Assembly (NCBI GenBank): GCA_039621445.1
Contig: CP154954.1
Location: 48,339,847 to 48,403,846 of the forward strand
DNA: 64,000 nt
DNA from: Euglena gracilis
Taxonomy: Eukaryota; Euglenida; Euglenophyceae; Euglenales
Direction of reading: 5' to 3'
A model generated the notes under the pieces. That model saw only the letters and a list, made by a program, of their open reading frames with translations, was not told the DNA's origin and did no database searches. Both the position numbers and the translations under genes were made by a program. Positions 1-10,715 of this stretch are shown piece by piece. The stretch's first letter is position 1. The number at the start of each line of letters is the position of its first letter.

Positions 1-133
1 ACCTCGGGCTCCTGCTTCTCCAGGAGTCCCCACACGAACCGGAGGAGACTGATGGCCAGCTTGATGCCGCACATCACGAGGTCCAGCAGGAGCGTGAAGA
101 GGATGAAGTAGGCCACCATCCGCCAGATGCCGT
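1..133 (-). CDS. Exon (terminal in window) of the cysteine-rich membrane protein: transmembrane helix
   Basis: The acceptor is a pyrimidine-rich stretch ending CGCACAG (AG at 135-134). The frame starts with two bases completing a codon from the previous exon. It encodes GIWRMVAYFILFTLLLDLVM followed by CGIKLAISLLRFVWGLLEKQEPE, a clear hydrophobic helix then an amphipathic or second hydrophobic stretch. It stays open to the window edge. Confidence 0.75.
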
Positions 134-3100
134 CTGTGCGAGGCGGAGAGAATAGTGCAGAGAATCTCACACACAGAGAAAATGGCATAGCAGAGGTGAT
201 CGCATCCGTCCATCCGAAGAATGGACTGATGTCGAGAAAATTGGCTCTGTGCACAGATTGGAAAAATATATGCATTTTGCAAATATTTTAAACATATCTA
301 AAACCATTGCATAAATATACAAAAACATATGCATATTATTTATCGTTGACCTTATTCAATTTATTGAATTTACTAACATTGCACATGTATTTATATTTTT
401 ATAAATAGTTCAAAAATAAATGCCTGCAGGGACTGGCAAACTGATTTTATGGCCAATATCTTGAGTTTGACGCTGATAACCAAATAATGACTGCCCTCAA
501 GCCATAAAATAAACCCTGAGTTCATCATTTATCATTTAATTGTTTATTCCACGTTGCTTTCAAAAACTTATACCCACCACTGCAACCACTGCAAAAGACC
601 GCATTATTGGCACACATTATTGGCAAACAGGCTCCTTTGACCCCCGTTTGTCTGGCCTCAGAAGCATAACGTGGACAAGACCAAGCCCACACGAGGCGTC
701 GCACGAAAGTGCAGGCAGGAGGGCGGCACACACTGGGGCTGCCCATGTCCACGTCTGGCAGCCACGCCGGCAGCCACGACGTCCCGTCCTTGATCTTGAC
801 GCAGTAGTGGCTGTTCGCCGCGACACAGCACTCCCGCTGCTTCGGGTGGCACGTCCACGTGGCCTTGAAATCTGGAGGGGGGCAGCGCGACTGAGCGCCT
901 TCCAGACGTTGCTGGCCGGGGAATCCACATATGGCAAGCAAAAAACGGTTTGAAAATGAGAGACGACACAAAGGTACCATCCAAGCATGAAATAGAAGAT
1001 GCACATACCCCACATCAGCAGAAGCTTTGAGGGGTCTGTTTGAGTTTTCGGTCCCATTGTATTAATGGGGAAGACATGAAGATGCACAAAAAAGCTATCG
1101 TTCGTCTCCCTCGTGCTGGACTTTTGAAACTTCAACGACATCGAGTGTTGTCCCCTCCCATCCGGGAAAAAACTGCACGTTCCAGTTTTCAAAACCCCCC
1201 AAAAGACCCTCCATCATTTTTTTCTGCCGGTGCAGGCAGGGGGGGGGGCGTGCGCCACACTTTCGTTGGCGTGGTCCGGGCACGTCAGCAGCTGCAGCCC
1301 GCCGCCCACCGGGCCCGGGGGGAGGCCGAGGCACTTCTGGAACAGCTTGAACCAGGCTGTTTTTTTACCAACCCCGGGGGGGGGGGGGCGGTTTCCGGAG
1401 TGCCTATGAGTGCCTGCCCAGACAGGCACCCCCCCCCCCCGGGGTGGGGTCGGCACCCGAGTAAAATACGGCCTGGCTTGAACGCGCCGAGGGTCGGAGA
1501 GTAATAGAACTGCTGGGCGGCGGTCTTGCTGCAGGACTTCGGGGCGACGTTGACGCGGTTCGGCAGGGCCTCCAGGCAGGCGGTGGAGGTGCCCTTCAGG
1601 TACTGCAGCAGGTACGGCCCTGGGTTTGGAGGGGGGGGGGGCGTGGGGCGGTGGGGCCGGATTGTGTGCAGGGCCCACGGCCATTGTCCATTACTGATGG
1701 TCGGTGTGAGCGAGAGGACACAATGCGAGGTGGGCGGGTGGGCGGGGCGAAGCCATAGCGGTTGCTGAGTCGGGGGCGGTGTTCACCTTTTGTCCAGGCT
1801 GCCGCTGTACCGTGCCGTGACCCCACGGCACCGTGGGGGGGGGGGCAGGCACACCCTGGTCGGAGCGCGGGGTGGGGCTCGGCTGCGCCGCTGCCAGATC
1901 ACACAGCAGCAGGGATGGATGGGAAGCCTTGAGGGGGGGGGGGGGGGCGGACCCCCCCCCTCCTACCTCGAAACTGAGGGGGGGGGGGCGAAAATTTTTC
2001 GATTTCATGGACGGGCAAAGGGCCGGAAATCGGGTCAAAATCGGCCAAAAATCCCTGATTTTTCTTTGAAAATCGATCCAAAATTGCTCATTTTTGAAAT
2101 TTTTTGAACATTTATTTGGGAGAAAACACCAACACATCAAAAAATGGGCAATATGTCCAAAAGTCAGCAAAAGGAGTGTTTTTGCTCAAGAAAATTTTCT
2201 GCTATTTTTGGCACCTGTCAAGCAGGGGGTGGGGGGTCCAGACGCCCCCTCCCAACATCTGGGGGGGGGGGGGTGGTCCGGACCAGGTTTTGAATAGTGC
2301 TGAGCTCTTGATAAGCGCTCACCCACCCCTTCATTGACACCCCCATATAAACCGGCGCACTCCATGGAGCTCTGTTGACTGAAATGCAAAGGTTTTGTGC
2401 CCGAAACAGGGCGCCAGGGGGTGAAGAAACACTCATTTTTGGCTCAAAATACACCTTTTCCGGGTCTGGATAGCCCAAAAAACAGCGCTTTGGGCGAAAA
2501 AAATTTTTTCGATTGTTTCGACTTTTTTTTACCCAAAAATGACCGGAAGTGAGTCGGCGCTGGCCGGTCGAAAAACGTTCATTTTTCGGCCCAAAAACAG
2601 TTTTTCTGGGTCCGGGAGGCCCAAAAACATCGTTTCGGGCAAAAAAAATTTTCGATTTTTTTTCGACTTTTGACCCGAAAATGTCCCACAGTCAATGGGT
2701 TGGCAGCCCAAAACGGGGCACTGGAGGGTCAAAAAACGCTCATTTTCAGCCCAGAAACAGTTTTTCTGGGTGCGGGAGGCCAAAAGAGATCGTTTTGGGC
2801 CAAAAAAAAGTTCGATTTTTTCGACTTTTTTGACCCGAAATGACCCACAGTCAATAGGTTGGCGGCCCAAAACGGGGCGCTGGCGGGTGGGTCGACAAAC
2901 GCCCATTTTCGGCTCAATAATTTTTCTGGGTTCGGGAGGCCCAAAAACATCGTTTCGGGAAAAAATGGTCATGATGGGCATCATGGGTCATGAGGGCCAT
3001 CGTGGGGTATGATGGCCATCATGGGTCATGATGGGCATCATGGGTCATGATGGCCATCATGGGTCATGATGGGCCTCATGGGTCATGATGGCCATCGTGG

Positions 3101-6100
3101 GTCATGATGGGCATCATGGGTCATGATGGGCGTCATGGGTCATGCTGGCCATCATGGGTCATGCTGGCCATCATGGGTCATGATGGCCATCGTGGGTCAT
3201 GATGGCCATCATGGGTCATGATGGCCATCATGGGTCATGCTGGCCATCATTGGTCATGCTGGCCATCATGGGTCATGATGGGAATCAAAACCCATGATTG
3301 GCATCATGGGTCATGATGCGCATCATGGGTCATGATGCGCATCATGGCCATCACAGGTCATGATAGCCATAATGGTTGAAAAACGCCCATTTTCGGCTCG
3401 AAAACCCTTTTTCCGGGTCTGGAGAAGCATGGTTTTGGGGGGAAAAATTTTTCGATATTTTTCGCCTTTTTTGGCCGAAAACGGTTAAGCCCACCAGTGG
3501 AAAAAGTGTACAGAATGGCCAAAATCGGCCAAAAAAACGGCCATATCTCGGGCTACGCGAACAGTTGCGGGGAAATCAAAATACCAGTAGATGGAGTGTT
3601 CCAAGGGCTTCAAATTAGGTCTCCGGACATTTCCTTTGATTTTGCTTCATTTGCAGAAAATTTGAAAATATTGATTTTTGGCCGATTTTTGGCCGAATTT
3701 TGGCCGAAAACGGCTAAGTCGGACAGTGGGAAAAGTGTACAAAATTGCCCGTTGGTCGAAAACGGGCATATCTCGGGCCAGGCGGGGAGTTGCGGGGAAA
3801 TCAAAATACTCGCAGATGGGGCATTCCAAGGGCTTCAATTTAGGTCTCGGACATTTCCTTTGATTTTGCATCATTTTCGATAAATTTTGAAAACATCGAT
3901 TTTTTGACCCCCACCCCCCGAAAATGTCGGACAGTGGGAAAAGCGAACAAAACGGCCATCTGGGCAGAAAAAGGCCGTATCTCGGGCGCGGAAATCAAAA
4001 TACCAATCGATGGGGTGTTCCAAGGGCTTCAAATTAGGTCTCTGCACATTTCCTTTAATTTTGCTTCACTTTGGAGATATTATGAAAATCGACATTTTTC
4101 GGCAGAGTCCAAAGGGCTTACCCAGGGGGGGGGCCGATCCTACCCAGTTTAGACCCCTTCGCGCATGAATAACTCGGGCCTGGCGGGGAGTTGGGGGTCA
4201 ACCCCGGGTGATTCGGAAACTAGAAATCAAATCGCTCGCGATTAAAAAAAAATTCCGGGAACAGGGCCGGGATCATGGTGATAATCCGTCCGTTCTCCAG
4301 GTCCCGACCCGGGGGGGGAGGGTCGAGGGGGGGGTTTCGCCAGGGGTAAGCTTCGCTCTTACCCAGAAAGGGATAAGAGCTCAGCGACCCCCCCCCCTAC
4401 CACCTACCTCAATAGCGAAGGGCTTCCCATCCATCCCTGCACAGCAGGGCGAGGAGGAGGGCGAGGGCCGGGGATGCGGCAAGCATGGGGGGGCGTGGGG
4501 CCTGCGGAGAGGTTGTTGGGCAGCCCGAACGCAGGGATGGCCTCGGGCACGGATGGGGTCAGACCACTGTTGACCAACTGCGCCGTTCGACTTTCAGAGG
4601 GCCAGCCAGGCAGCCCCGGGAAGCATGGGACACAACGAGGGGCAGCACCGGTGCAGGCGTGGCGGACCGATTTCCACGCGAGGGCATCCCCCAATCCATT
4701 GTCGGCAACGTTGAAAGGTGATGCAAAGAGGAATGCACCGAATCTACAACGGAGACCTGTTTTCGGTGGAATTTCAACAAAGATTTTTTCTTGGATTTCG
4801 TTTTGTGTGTTTCTCAAGCCGTAATCATTTTCCCGCATACCTGGGATGATGGGGTTCCATCAGGTGGCGAGCGCCATGGGGTAAACACACAAATCCGAAG
4901 CAAAAAAGGAAAAAGCCACTATAAGCAAGGTAGTGCACATGGCGAAATCAAAAACCACACCACAAAAAAAAATTGGTTCGGCGGATAATTTGCACGTCCC
5001 ACACTGCTTTTCACCCACAGAATGCAAAAAAAGCACCTCTCAGAAATCTATCAGGGTGGGCTCAAATTAGCCTCGATTTTAATTACGCCTTTAATTTCAA
5101 ACATCATTACTCATCCTGAAGCCAGCGGAACAGACACTAATAAATGTGCCAGAAATGAAAACAAGCAGAAATTCAGTGTCATGCCAAGGTAATAAATGCA
5201 AGGAAAATGTGTCAAAATGGTTTTTGTCCTTTCCGAACAAAATCTGCAAATAGCGAGCACTAAGCGCAGGAATTACGAAGATGTTTTCCTGTTGTTTCTT
5301 TGACTGCCTTAAAAAAGGATGGGGAATTCCAGATGATCCTTCAATGCAGCGGTTTCATTTCAAAGCCCAAGTAATGAACCACACTCTCCTTTTCTTTACT
5401 TGGATTAATTTAATGGATTCGGTTCAATCAAGGAGAAAATGTGACAAAATATCCACGGCATGTCCCAGTTGTCAGTGCCAGTTGCCAGTTGTCAGTTGTC
5501 AGTGCCCAGTCCCCTGATGTCCCCCTGTTCAAGTTCCCATCCACCCTGGGTATCCCTAGGTATCTCCCCACTGCATCAATCCCAGGGGCAGTGCTCAGAG
5601 GAATGGTCAAGTGAGGACAGGTGGATGAGGGCTGAAAAGGTAATCAGACGGAGGTTGGCGAGGGAGGCAGAGCGGTAAATGCACAGAAGTGAGAGTGAGT
5701 CAGGGGTCAATGTGGGCTGGTCGGCGACATTGAGGACGAGTGGGGGGGAAAGCTTCCAGGGGCTGCAGTCACCGCCAGTGGTAGCGTTGAAGCGCAGAGC
5801 GACGAAGAAGGCAGAGGCCGCCGCACTGGTATTAAGCTTACGGCCCGCCTTTGCACGCGCCAACTCCATATGCCAAGTGTGCATGTGGGGACCCTGGAGC
5901 CCCCCCCCATGGTTAAACACAAAGTGCGGGCCAACTTTTGGGGGTGGGGGCAATTCACTTGGTACGACTTTGGTGTTGATGGGGAAAATAAGGCAAATGA
6001 AACTCGAAAATGTGGTGACAAGGTTGCAAAGTTAAACATAGAGAGCTGGGCGAATTGGTACATGTGGAGGGCAACTGCCGGGGCAAGCACCACGGCGGGG

Positions 6101-6586
6101 GGGGGGGGGCATATTGGTTAATCCATACATCGATACTTATATCCACCCACCCATTTATCCATTGGCACACCCATCCATTCCACCCAGCAATCAATTCCAT
6201 ATACGCTCGTGCACAAACTTGCATTGAACATAAAAAAAATATAAAAAATATGTGTACACAGATCGACAAAAAATATACATTTTTGGTCAACTTTTAGGGC
6301 TGCCTTAGTTTGATACTAAGACTAGACTACTTAGTTTGATACTAAGCCTAGACTACTTAGTTTGATACTAAGCCTAGTGATATATCTGTGGGGGGGGTCT
6401 CGCTGGACGCCAGCATCTTTTTTTTTTCGTGGCTGGAAAAGGTGCTGGCAACCTGGACCCCCCCCTGGAGGGGAGGGGTGGGGTCTGGCTCAAAGAATTC
6501 CCTGAAGAGCAATTGTTGTCCACCGGTTTTGACGCCTCCGGAAGGATTTCACGAGCCAGCACTCCATCCCACAGGCAGCCTCTGGG
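1..6586 (-). CDS. Cysteine-rich, possibly beta-trefoil membrane protein (multi-exon, 3' end beyond window)
   Basis: Proposed exons in transcription order: 6524-6586, 5773-5893, 1470-1619, 1261-1356, 734-871 and 1-133. The last four are well supported; all their junctions, and the one from 5773, are phase 1 and join without stops. The product reads ACLEALPN...SCSKTAAQQFYY, then QKCLGLPPG...LQLLTCPDHANENFKATW, then a Cys-rich segment (TWTCHPKQRECC...HYCVKI), then a hydrophobic helix in the last exon (MVAYFILFTLLLDLVMCGIK). The spaced K/A-C-L...C...Q/N-x-F/W pattern resembles ricin-B-type beta-trefoil lectin repeats, a fold common in harmless carbohydrate-binding proteins. That assignment is inference from motif spacing only. 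The expected topology is an extracellular Cys-rich part and a membrane anchor. The two upstream exons are weaker, and the start codon was not found. The reading frame is still open at base 1. Confidence 0.6.
134..733. other. Intron, AT-rich
   Basis: Between two exons of the cysteine-rich gene. AT-rich from about 240 to 540 with many TTTATA-like words; no further feature seen. Confidence 0.5.
734..871 (-). CDS. Exon of the cysteine-rich membrane protein: Cys-rich module
   Basis: The acceptor CCCCCCTCCAG precedes a 138-base open stretch with donor GTGTGT. It encodes FKATWTCHPKQRECCVAANS, HYCVKIKDGTSW and a short acidic tail, with five cysteines. Entry and exit are both phase 1, matching both neighbours. 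Confidence 0.7.
1261..1356 (-). CDS. Exon of the cysteine-rich membrane protein: beta-trefoil-like repeat
   Basis: This 96-base exon encodes WFKLFQKCLGLPPGPVGGG followed by LQLLTCPDHANE. The acceptor is an A-rich AAAAAAACAG and the donor is GTGTGG. Phase 1 on both sides. K-C-L, then G-x-L-Q-L-x-x-C spacing, is the main basis for the trefoil idea. Confidence 0.65.
1470..1619 (-). CDS. Exon of the cysteine-rich membrane protein: first trefoil-like repeat
   Basis: 150 bases between acceptor AAACCCAG and donor GTATTT. It encodes PYLLQYLKGTSTACLEALPN and then RVNVAPKSCSKTAAQQFYYS with a G-x-F-K-P-G end. GC-rich third positions contrast with the poly-G flanks. Confidence 0.7.
2415..2965. repeat. 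Tandem satellite A, about 146-163 bp unit, four copies
   Basis: Units begin with a CATTTTYGGC-type word at 2434, 2580, 2741 and 2904. Each holds CTGGGTCYGGGAGGCCCAAA, a TTTTCGATTTTTTCGAC block and GACCCGAAAATG. A fifth copy resumes at about 3373. Confidence 0.85.
2968..3370. repeat. 19-bp minisatellite inserted in satellite A
   Basis: About 20 degenerate copies of GGGTCATGATGGCCATCAT at an exact 19-base spacing (for example starts at 3023, 3042, 3061, 3080, 3099). The unit is itself near-palindromic. Confidence 0.9.
3373..3480. repeat. Resumed copy of satellite A
   Basis: GAAAAACGCCCATTTTCGGC and the TTCCGGGTCTGGAG block match satellite A, showing that the 19-bp array split it. Confidence 0.75.
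3476..4110. repeat. Tandem satellite B, about 210-230 bp unit, three copies
   Basis: Units start near 3478, 3708 and 3917. They share AGTGGRAAAAG, CGGCCATATCTCGGGC-like, GGGGAAATCAAAATACC, TTCCAAGGGCTTCAAATTAG and GGACATTTCCTTTGATTTTG. A partial fourth copy of the GGCGGGGAGTTG block is at about 4178. Confidence 0.85.
4400..4740. other. GC-rich exon-like block, unassigned
   Basis: A minus-strand frame encodes SGLTPSVPEAIPAFGLPNNL then SAGPTPPHACR after TGGTCAACAG, but no convincing donor follows and the other strand is open too. It could be an exon of the cysteine-rich gene. Confidence 0.2.
5773..5893 (-). CDS. Probable upstream exon of the cysteine-rich membrane protein
   Basis: Open from acceptor GGGGGGGCTCCAG to donor GTGACT. 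It encodes a basic stretch (MELARAKAGRKLN) followed by SAAASAFFVALRFNATTG, which could be a signal anchor with an N-glycosylation site (NAT). It ends in phase 1, as required by the exon at 1619. A shorter form starting at 5825 (CCAG) is possible. The opposite strand is also open here, so this is tentative. Confidence 0.4.
6306..6378. repeat. 26-bp tandem repeat, three copies
   Basis: Three head-to-tail copies of a unit containing CTTAGTTTGATACTAAGCCT and AGACTA. The unit contains the inverted pair CTTAGT/ACTAAG. Confidence 0.85.
6524..6586 (-). CDS. Possible further upstream exon of the cysteine-rich membrane protein
   Basis: 21 codons between acceptor CTGCCTGCCCCCCAG and donor GTGGAC encode PRGCLWDGVLAREILPEASK plus P. 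Phase 0 on both sides, consistent with the next exon starting at 5893. There is no conserved motif, so support is composition and splice signals only. Confidence 0.3.
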
Positions 6587-9500
6587 CTGGGGGGCAGGCA
6601 GCATCACTGGAGGGCACTGGAAGCCAAAGGAGGGACGACAGGGCAGTGGGGGGCAGGCTTCTTTGTCATACCCGGGCTGCCGGCCCAGGGCCCAGACCCA
6701 GACCCGGACCCGGACCCGGACCCGGACGCCCCCCCCCCGGGGGGTCTTCCAAGTTAAAGAGAAGCCTGGCGGGGGGAGCTGAAGGGTTTGCGACCAGTGA
6801 GACGCTGGGGGCGGGGACGCCCTCCCGGGGCAGCCAACCTTGCGTTTTCGTCGAGGGTGGCCGTCCGGTGGCCCACGGAGGCCCATTAGGTTGGAAACCC
6901 TGAATCAGAAGTCGACCTTTCTGGGCGAAAAATGGGTTGGAAGTGGGGGGAAAGTGACTTGTGGCATCCACTGATCACTTTTGTGGGTGCGACAAATTGT
7001 GTGGAAATGCGGTTCTGCATTTTTAGTGGACCATCAGCAATCCACAAATCACATCACAAGGTGCATTTTTCCTACCTTTAATTTTCAACCCCATTCAAGA
7101 CCAAACCGCCCATCCTCAAGATCCTCAAGCTGCTGTCCTCGGGGAAAAAAAGACCTCCCTTTCACTTAAACAAACTCCCTATCCCCTAGCCATACCATGC
7201 ATTTTACGGTGGGGAAAGGATCTCGATGCTTCACGCCCAGGGACACTCCCCAGCCAGGCAGGCTGTCACACCCCACACCGAAGCAAAAAAAAAAAACAAC
7301 AAAAAGGAGGCGATCCGAAGAAGCAGCAAATTCATGTGGGTCCAGTTAAAAGTCATTCACCCTTGGGGATGCTCCCGCACCGCGTGGATCAGTGTGTTCT
7401 GTCTGCACCACGTGTGGCGCCGGGTGCACCGCACCACATGACAAGAATCAGGTACAAACTGAAAATGACTCCTCGAGAGAGAAACACCTGCGAAAACACC
7501 CAGCGATTCCAAAATTGGAACAACAGAACAATTTGGGTGACATTGGTCCTTTTTAGCTGGTTTCAGCCCACATTTCAGCTGGTTTTGCCACCACATCTCA
7601 ATGATTCTGTTCAAACGGCTATTGCATCTCTGCAAGTGGGCACAAAATGGTCAAAAGTGGCCAAAAATGGGCACAAAAAAATGCCAAAAAAAAGGCCAGA
7701 AATTGATGAAAAAAATTGCATACAAATGGCCAAACGTGGTCTAAATTGCCAGATGCAGCCCAAAATGGCTGAGAGTGGCCAAAAGTGGTCCAAAATGGCC
7801 AAACAATGGAGTCCAACAAAAAAAGGAATGGAAACTGACTAAAAGTGAGGTGCTGATGAAATAATATGTGAAATTGCACAATTGGAAATGATTTTTCTCA
7901 CACAATGCATGCGGTGTGCCACGGGTGCACGCGGTGCCGAGATGTGTGAGAGCGTCCCCCTTACCCCCTGCGAGCTGTCCATTTGAAGAAAGCTAATCAG
8001 CTCTTTGCAGTGCCCGACCCCATTGTCTTGGAAGGGCATGCCCTGTGGTACTATTTTCACTCAGCCCAGCAGGGCAGTGGGGCGCGGGCAGGGGCGGCGG
8101 CAGAGGGTCGCCGGGGTCGTGCGGGGGGCCCGCGGCGGAACATCGAAAGGGCCGGGCCACGGCTGGCGGTTGGGGCCCACAGCACCGAAAGCCCCGGCGG
8201 AGCGCTGCCGGTGGCTCGGTTCGGGGCCACGACCCCCCCCCCAGGTGTCATTGGTCAAACGGAAACCAGTCCAAAAAGCCGAGAACTTATGCCCGGGGAA
8301 TGGGGGGAGGGAGGGGCAAAGATCATGCTGTGTGCCTGCACCTGAGGCATGTGTATGTGTTGATGTGCGCAGGCACAATCGTGTAAATTGGGAAACCCCA
8401 GCAACAAAACAAGATGGCAGCACAGACGATCATGGAACCAAATGCCAGAATACCGCATTCATCGAGACGCCACCCCAAGCCGAGGGAGGCGTGCGCATCT
8501 TGGGGAAGGCCGGGAAGAGCCGGGGGCGCCCCTGCCGAATATACAACTGTTAGTTCCAGTCAAATGGGGGCAACCGTGGGAGCCGCACAGGTGGGAGACA
8601 GGGGCCCGCTCCACCGTGGGGGGGAGGAGGAGTGCGGCGAGTCGAGGCAGAGGAGGGGGTCAGCGCTGGCAGTGGAGCGGTGGCTTGGGCCCAGGGCCGC
8701 TGCCGGGGCTCCAAGCCGGGGGGCGAGGGCAGGGCTGTGTGGGAACGCCTGGTGGGGGGAGGCAGCCCCTCAGCAGGATTTGATTGAGGGAAGAGGGGAA
8801 GAATGGCCGGGGGGGGGGGGGGATGTGCCAGTCCGGCTCGAAAAATATGCGCAAAAAAAATGATAAAATGATAAAATGCAAAATGATAAAATGCACATAA
8901 ATGTGGTGAAAAGAAGGAAATGACGAAAAACATGTGCCAGAAAGGAACAAATGCGCTGGAAAAGTATTGGAAAAAAATGTGCAAAAAAATGTGATAAAAT
9001 GCACAAAAAATGCACATTTTTGGAAAAACTGCGCAAAAAAAAGGCGCAAAAGGACATCCCCCTGCACTGCCTCGAAATTCTGGCAAGACTGCTCCTGCTG
9101 GCGGTGGTGGTAGAGGATCCCCCCTCTCTACCCCTTCCCTTCTTTACATCGAACCCTGTTCACAGGGGGGGGGGACCCGCCAGGGTAATTAGACAGTTAA
9201 ACATAGGAAAAAATCCTTCGGCACCGAAGGGACCTTCAACCTGAAGAACGGCGGCTCGGGCACACCGGGAAGGGGGCCGACGCCCCCTGGGGCTGGCCAT
9301 CCCGGTTGGCCCTGGGCAGGGGAAGGGGGGCCATCCGGGCGGAAGGGAAGGCAAGGGAAGGCGGAGCGAGGGGAGGCCTGGGGCAAGCACCCATGGCCCT
9401 CCAGAATCCCAGACACAGTCACGCCCGGTCACGCCCAGTCACGGCCAGTCGCGCTCAGTCATTCCATGGGTGCTTGGCTCGGGAGGCCGAGGAAGGCGAC

Positions 9501-10629
9501 AGCGAGAGAATGAGACGGCAGCGCGGGCTCTGCCGGCCGCAGGCGTGCTTTGAAGCCCCCCCACCCCCCTGCGTTCAGCGGCCTTGAAACCCAGTGGCCA
9601 GACTTCCCAAAACCCACTGGGACAGGGACCAGAAGGCCGTCACAGCCTATTTTCCCAAACCCAAACGGTTGGGGGGCATACTCTGGGGATACATCATTCT
9701 GGTGCTAACCTCACTCTCAACCTGCCTCAAATCATATTTTGAAACCATTTCGAGCGTTCATAGGAAGGCTCTGCAAAATTTTCCAGAATTTTTTTGCACT
9801 TTGCAATTGAAAGTTTATGGGCTGATCCCACTGGACAAAGCGATACCCAACGTTTCATTTCAGTCGACCAAAAAGGTGGTCCGGCAACCTGAATAATGGT
9901 CCTCTGCTCTGAGCCCTGAGCCAGGTGCCAAAAAGTGCCGGCTGGCAGGACAACAGACAGACGGGGGGGGGGGGTAGAATCCCATGTGGCTCACAAGATC
10001 GGAAATACCTTTGGGCGGCCAGGGTTGGGGGGGAAAGACGCCTGGCCAGCGGTCAGCGCCTCCACGGCCCAAAGTCACCAAAGAGGGGGGAGGAGGTGTG
10101 AGGGCGCAGACCGGGGCGCAGGGATGGGGGGCTTGGGATGTGGCCTCAAACACGGCCGGCCGCAATAGATCTGGCGAGGCAGATGACCCCGGCAGCCGGA
10201 CCTCCAAGCCCAAAAGTCAGACCCCCCCCCGGAAGTCTGACTCAACAGATTTTTTTTATAAAAAGAGCGTTCTTTCTTTTACGGGGGGGGGGTAAATTGT
10301 GTAAACCACGGGTTGACATTGCGGGTTCGCAATGAAGAGTGTAGTGCAAGCGAGAGAGAAAAATAACGCGAGGGAAGATGATGTCTCATTCTGCTCATTA
10401 TTTCTGCTCTGCCCATTGCGCCCCACTAGCAAAATGACACTGCACCCCCATGGTGAAAGAACAGAAGGGCGGAGTGCAACGTGTCACGCAGAGAGCTGCT
10501 AGTATTCATTTTTCATCAGCTGGCAATAGTGCAAAGGCAAAGGCCAGTTTAGCATATTCCGCCAAAATCACGCACGTGGAGTGGTGCATTGTGCAATTCC
10601 AGGTCGGGACAATTCCCACACACATACCG

Positions 10630-10673
<44 letters not shown>

Positions 10674-10715
10674 TTACGCACAGGCACGCACGCACACACA
10701 CACACTTACACACAC
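10630..10715. repeat. (CA)n microsatellite
   Basis: About 20 uninterrupted CA units from 10630 followed by degenerate CACACG and CACTTACA units. Confidence 0.9.

Noticed and set aside
2968-3370. Possible CRISPR array because of regular short repeats
   Set aside because: The 19-bp units are contiguous with no unique spacers, and the genome is eukaryotic.
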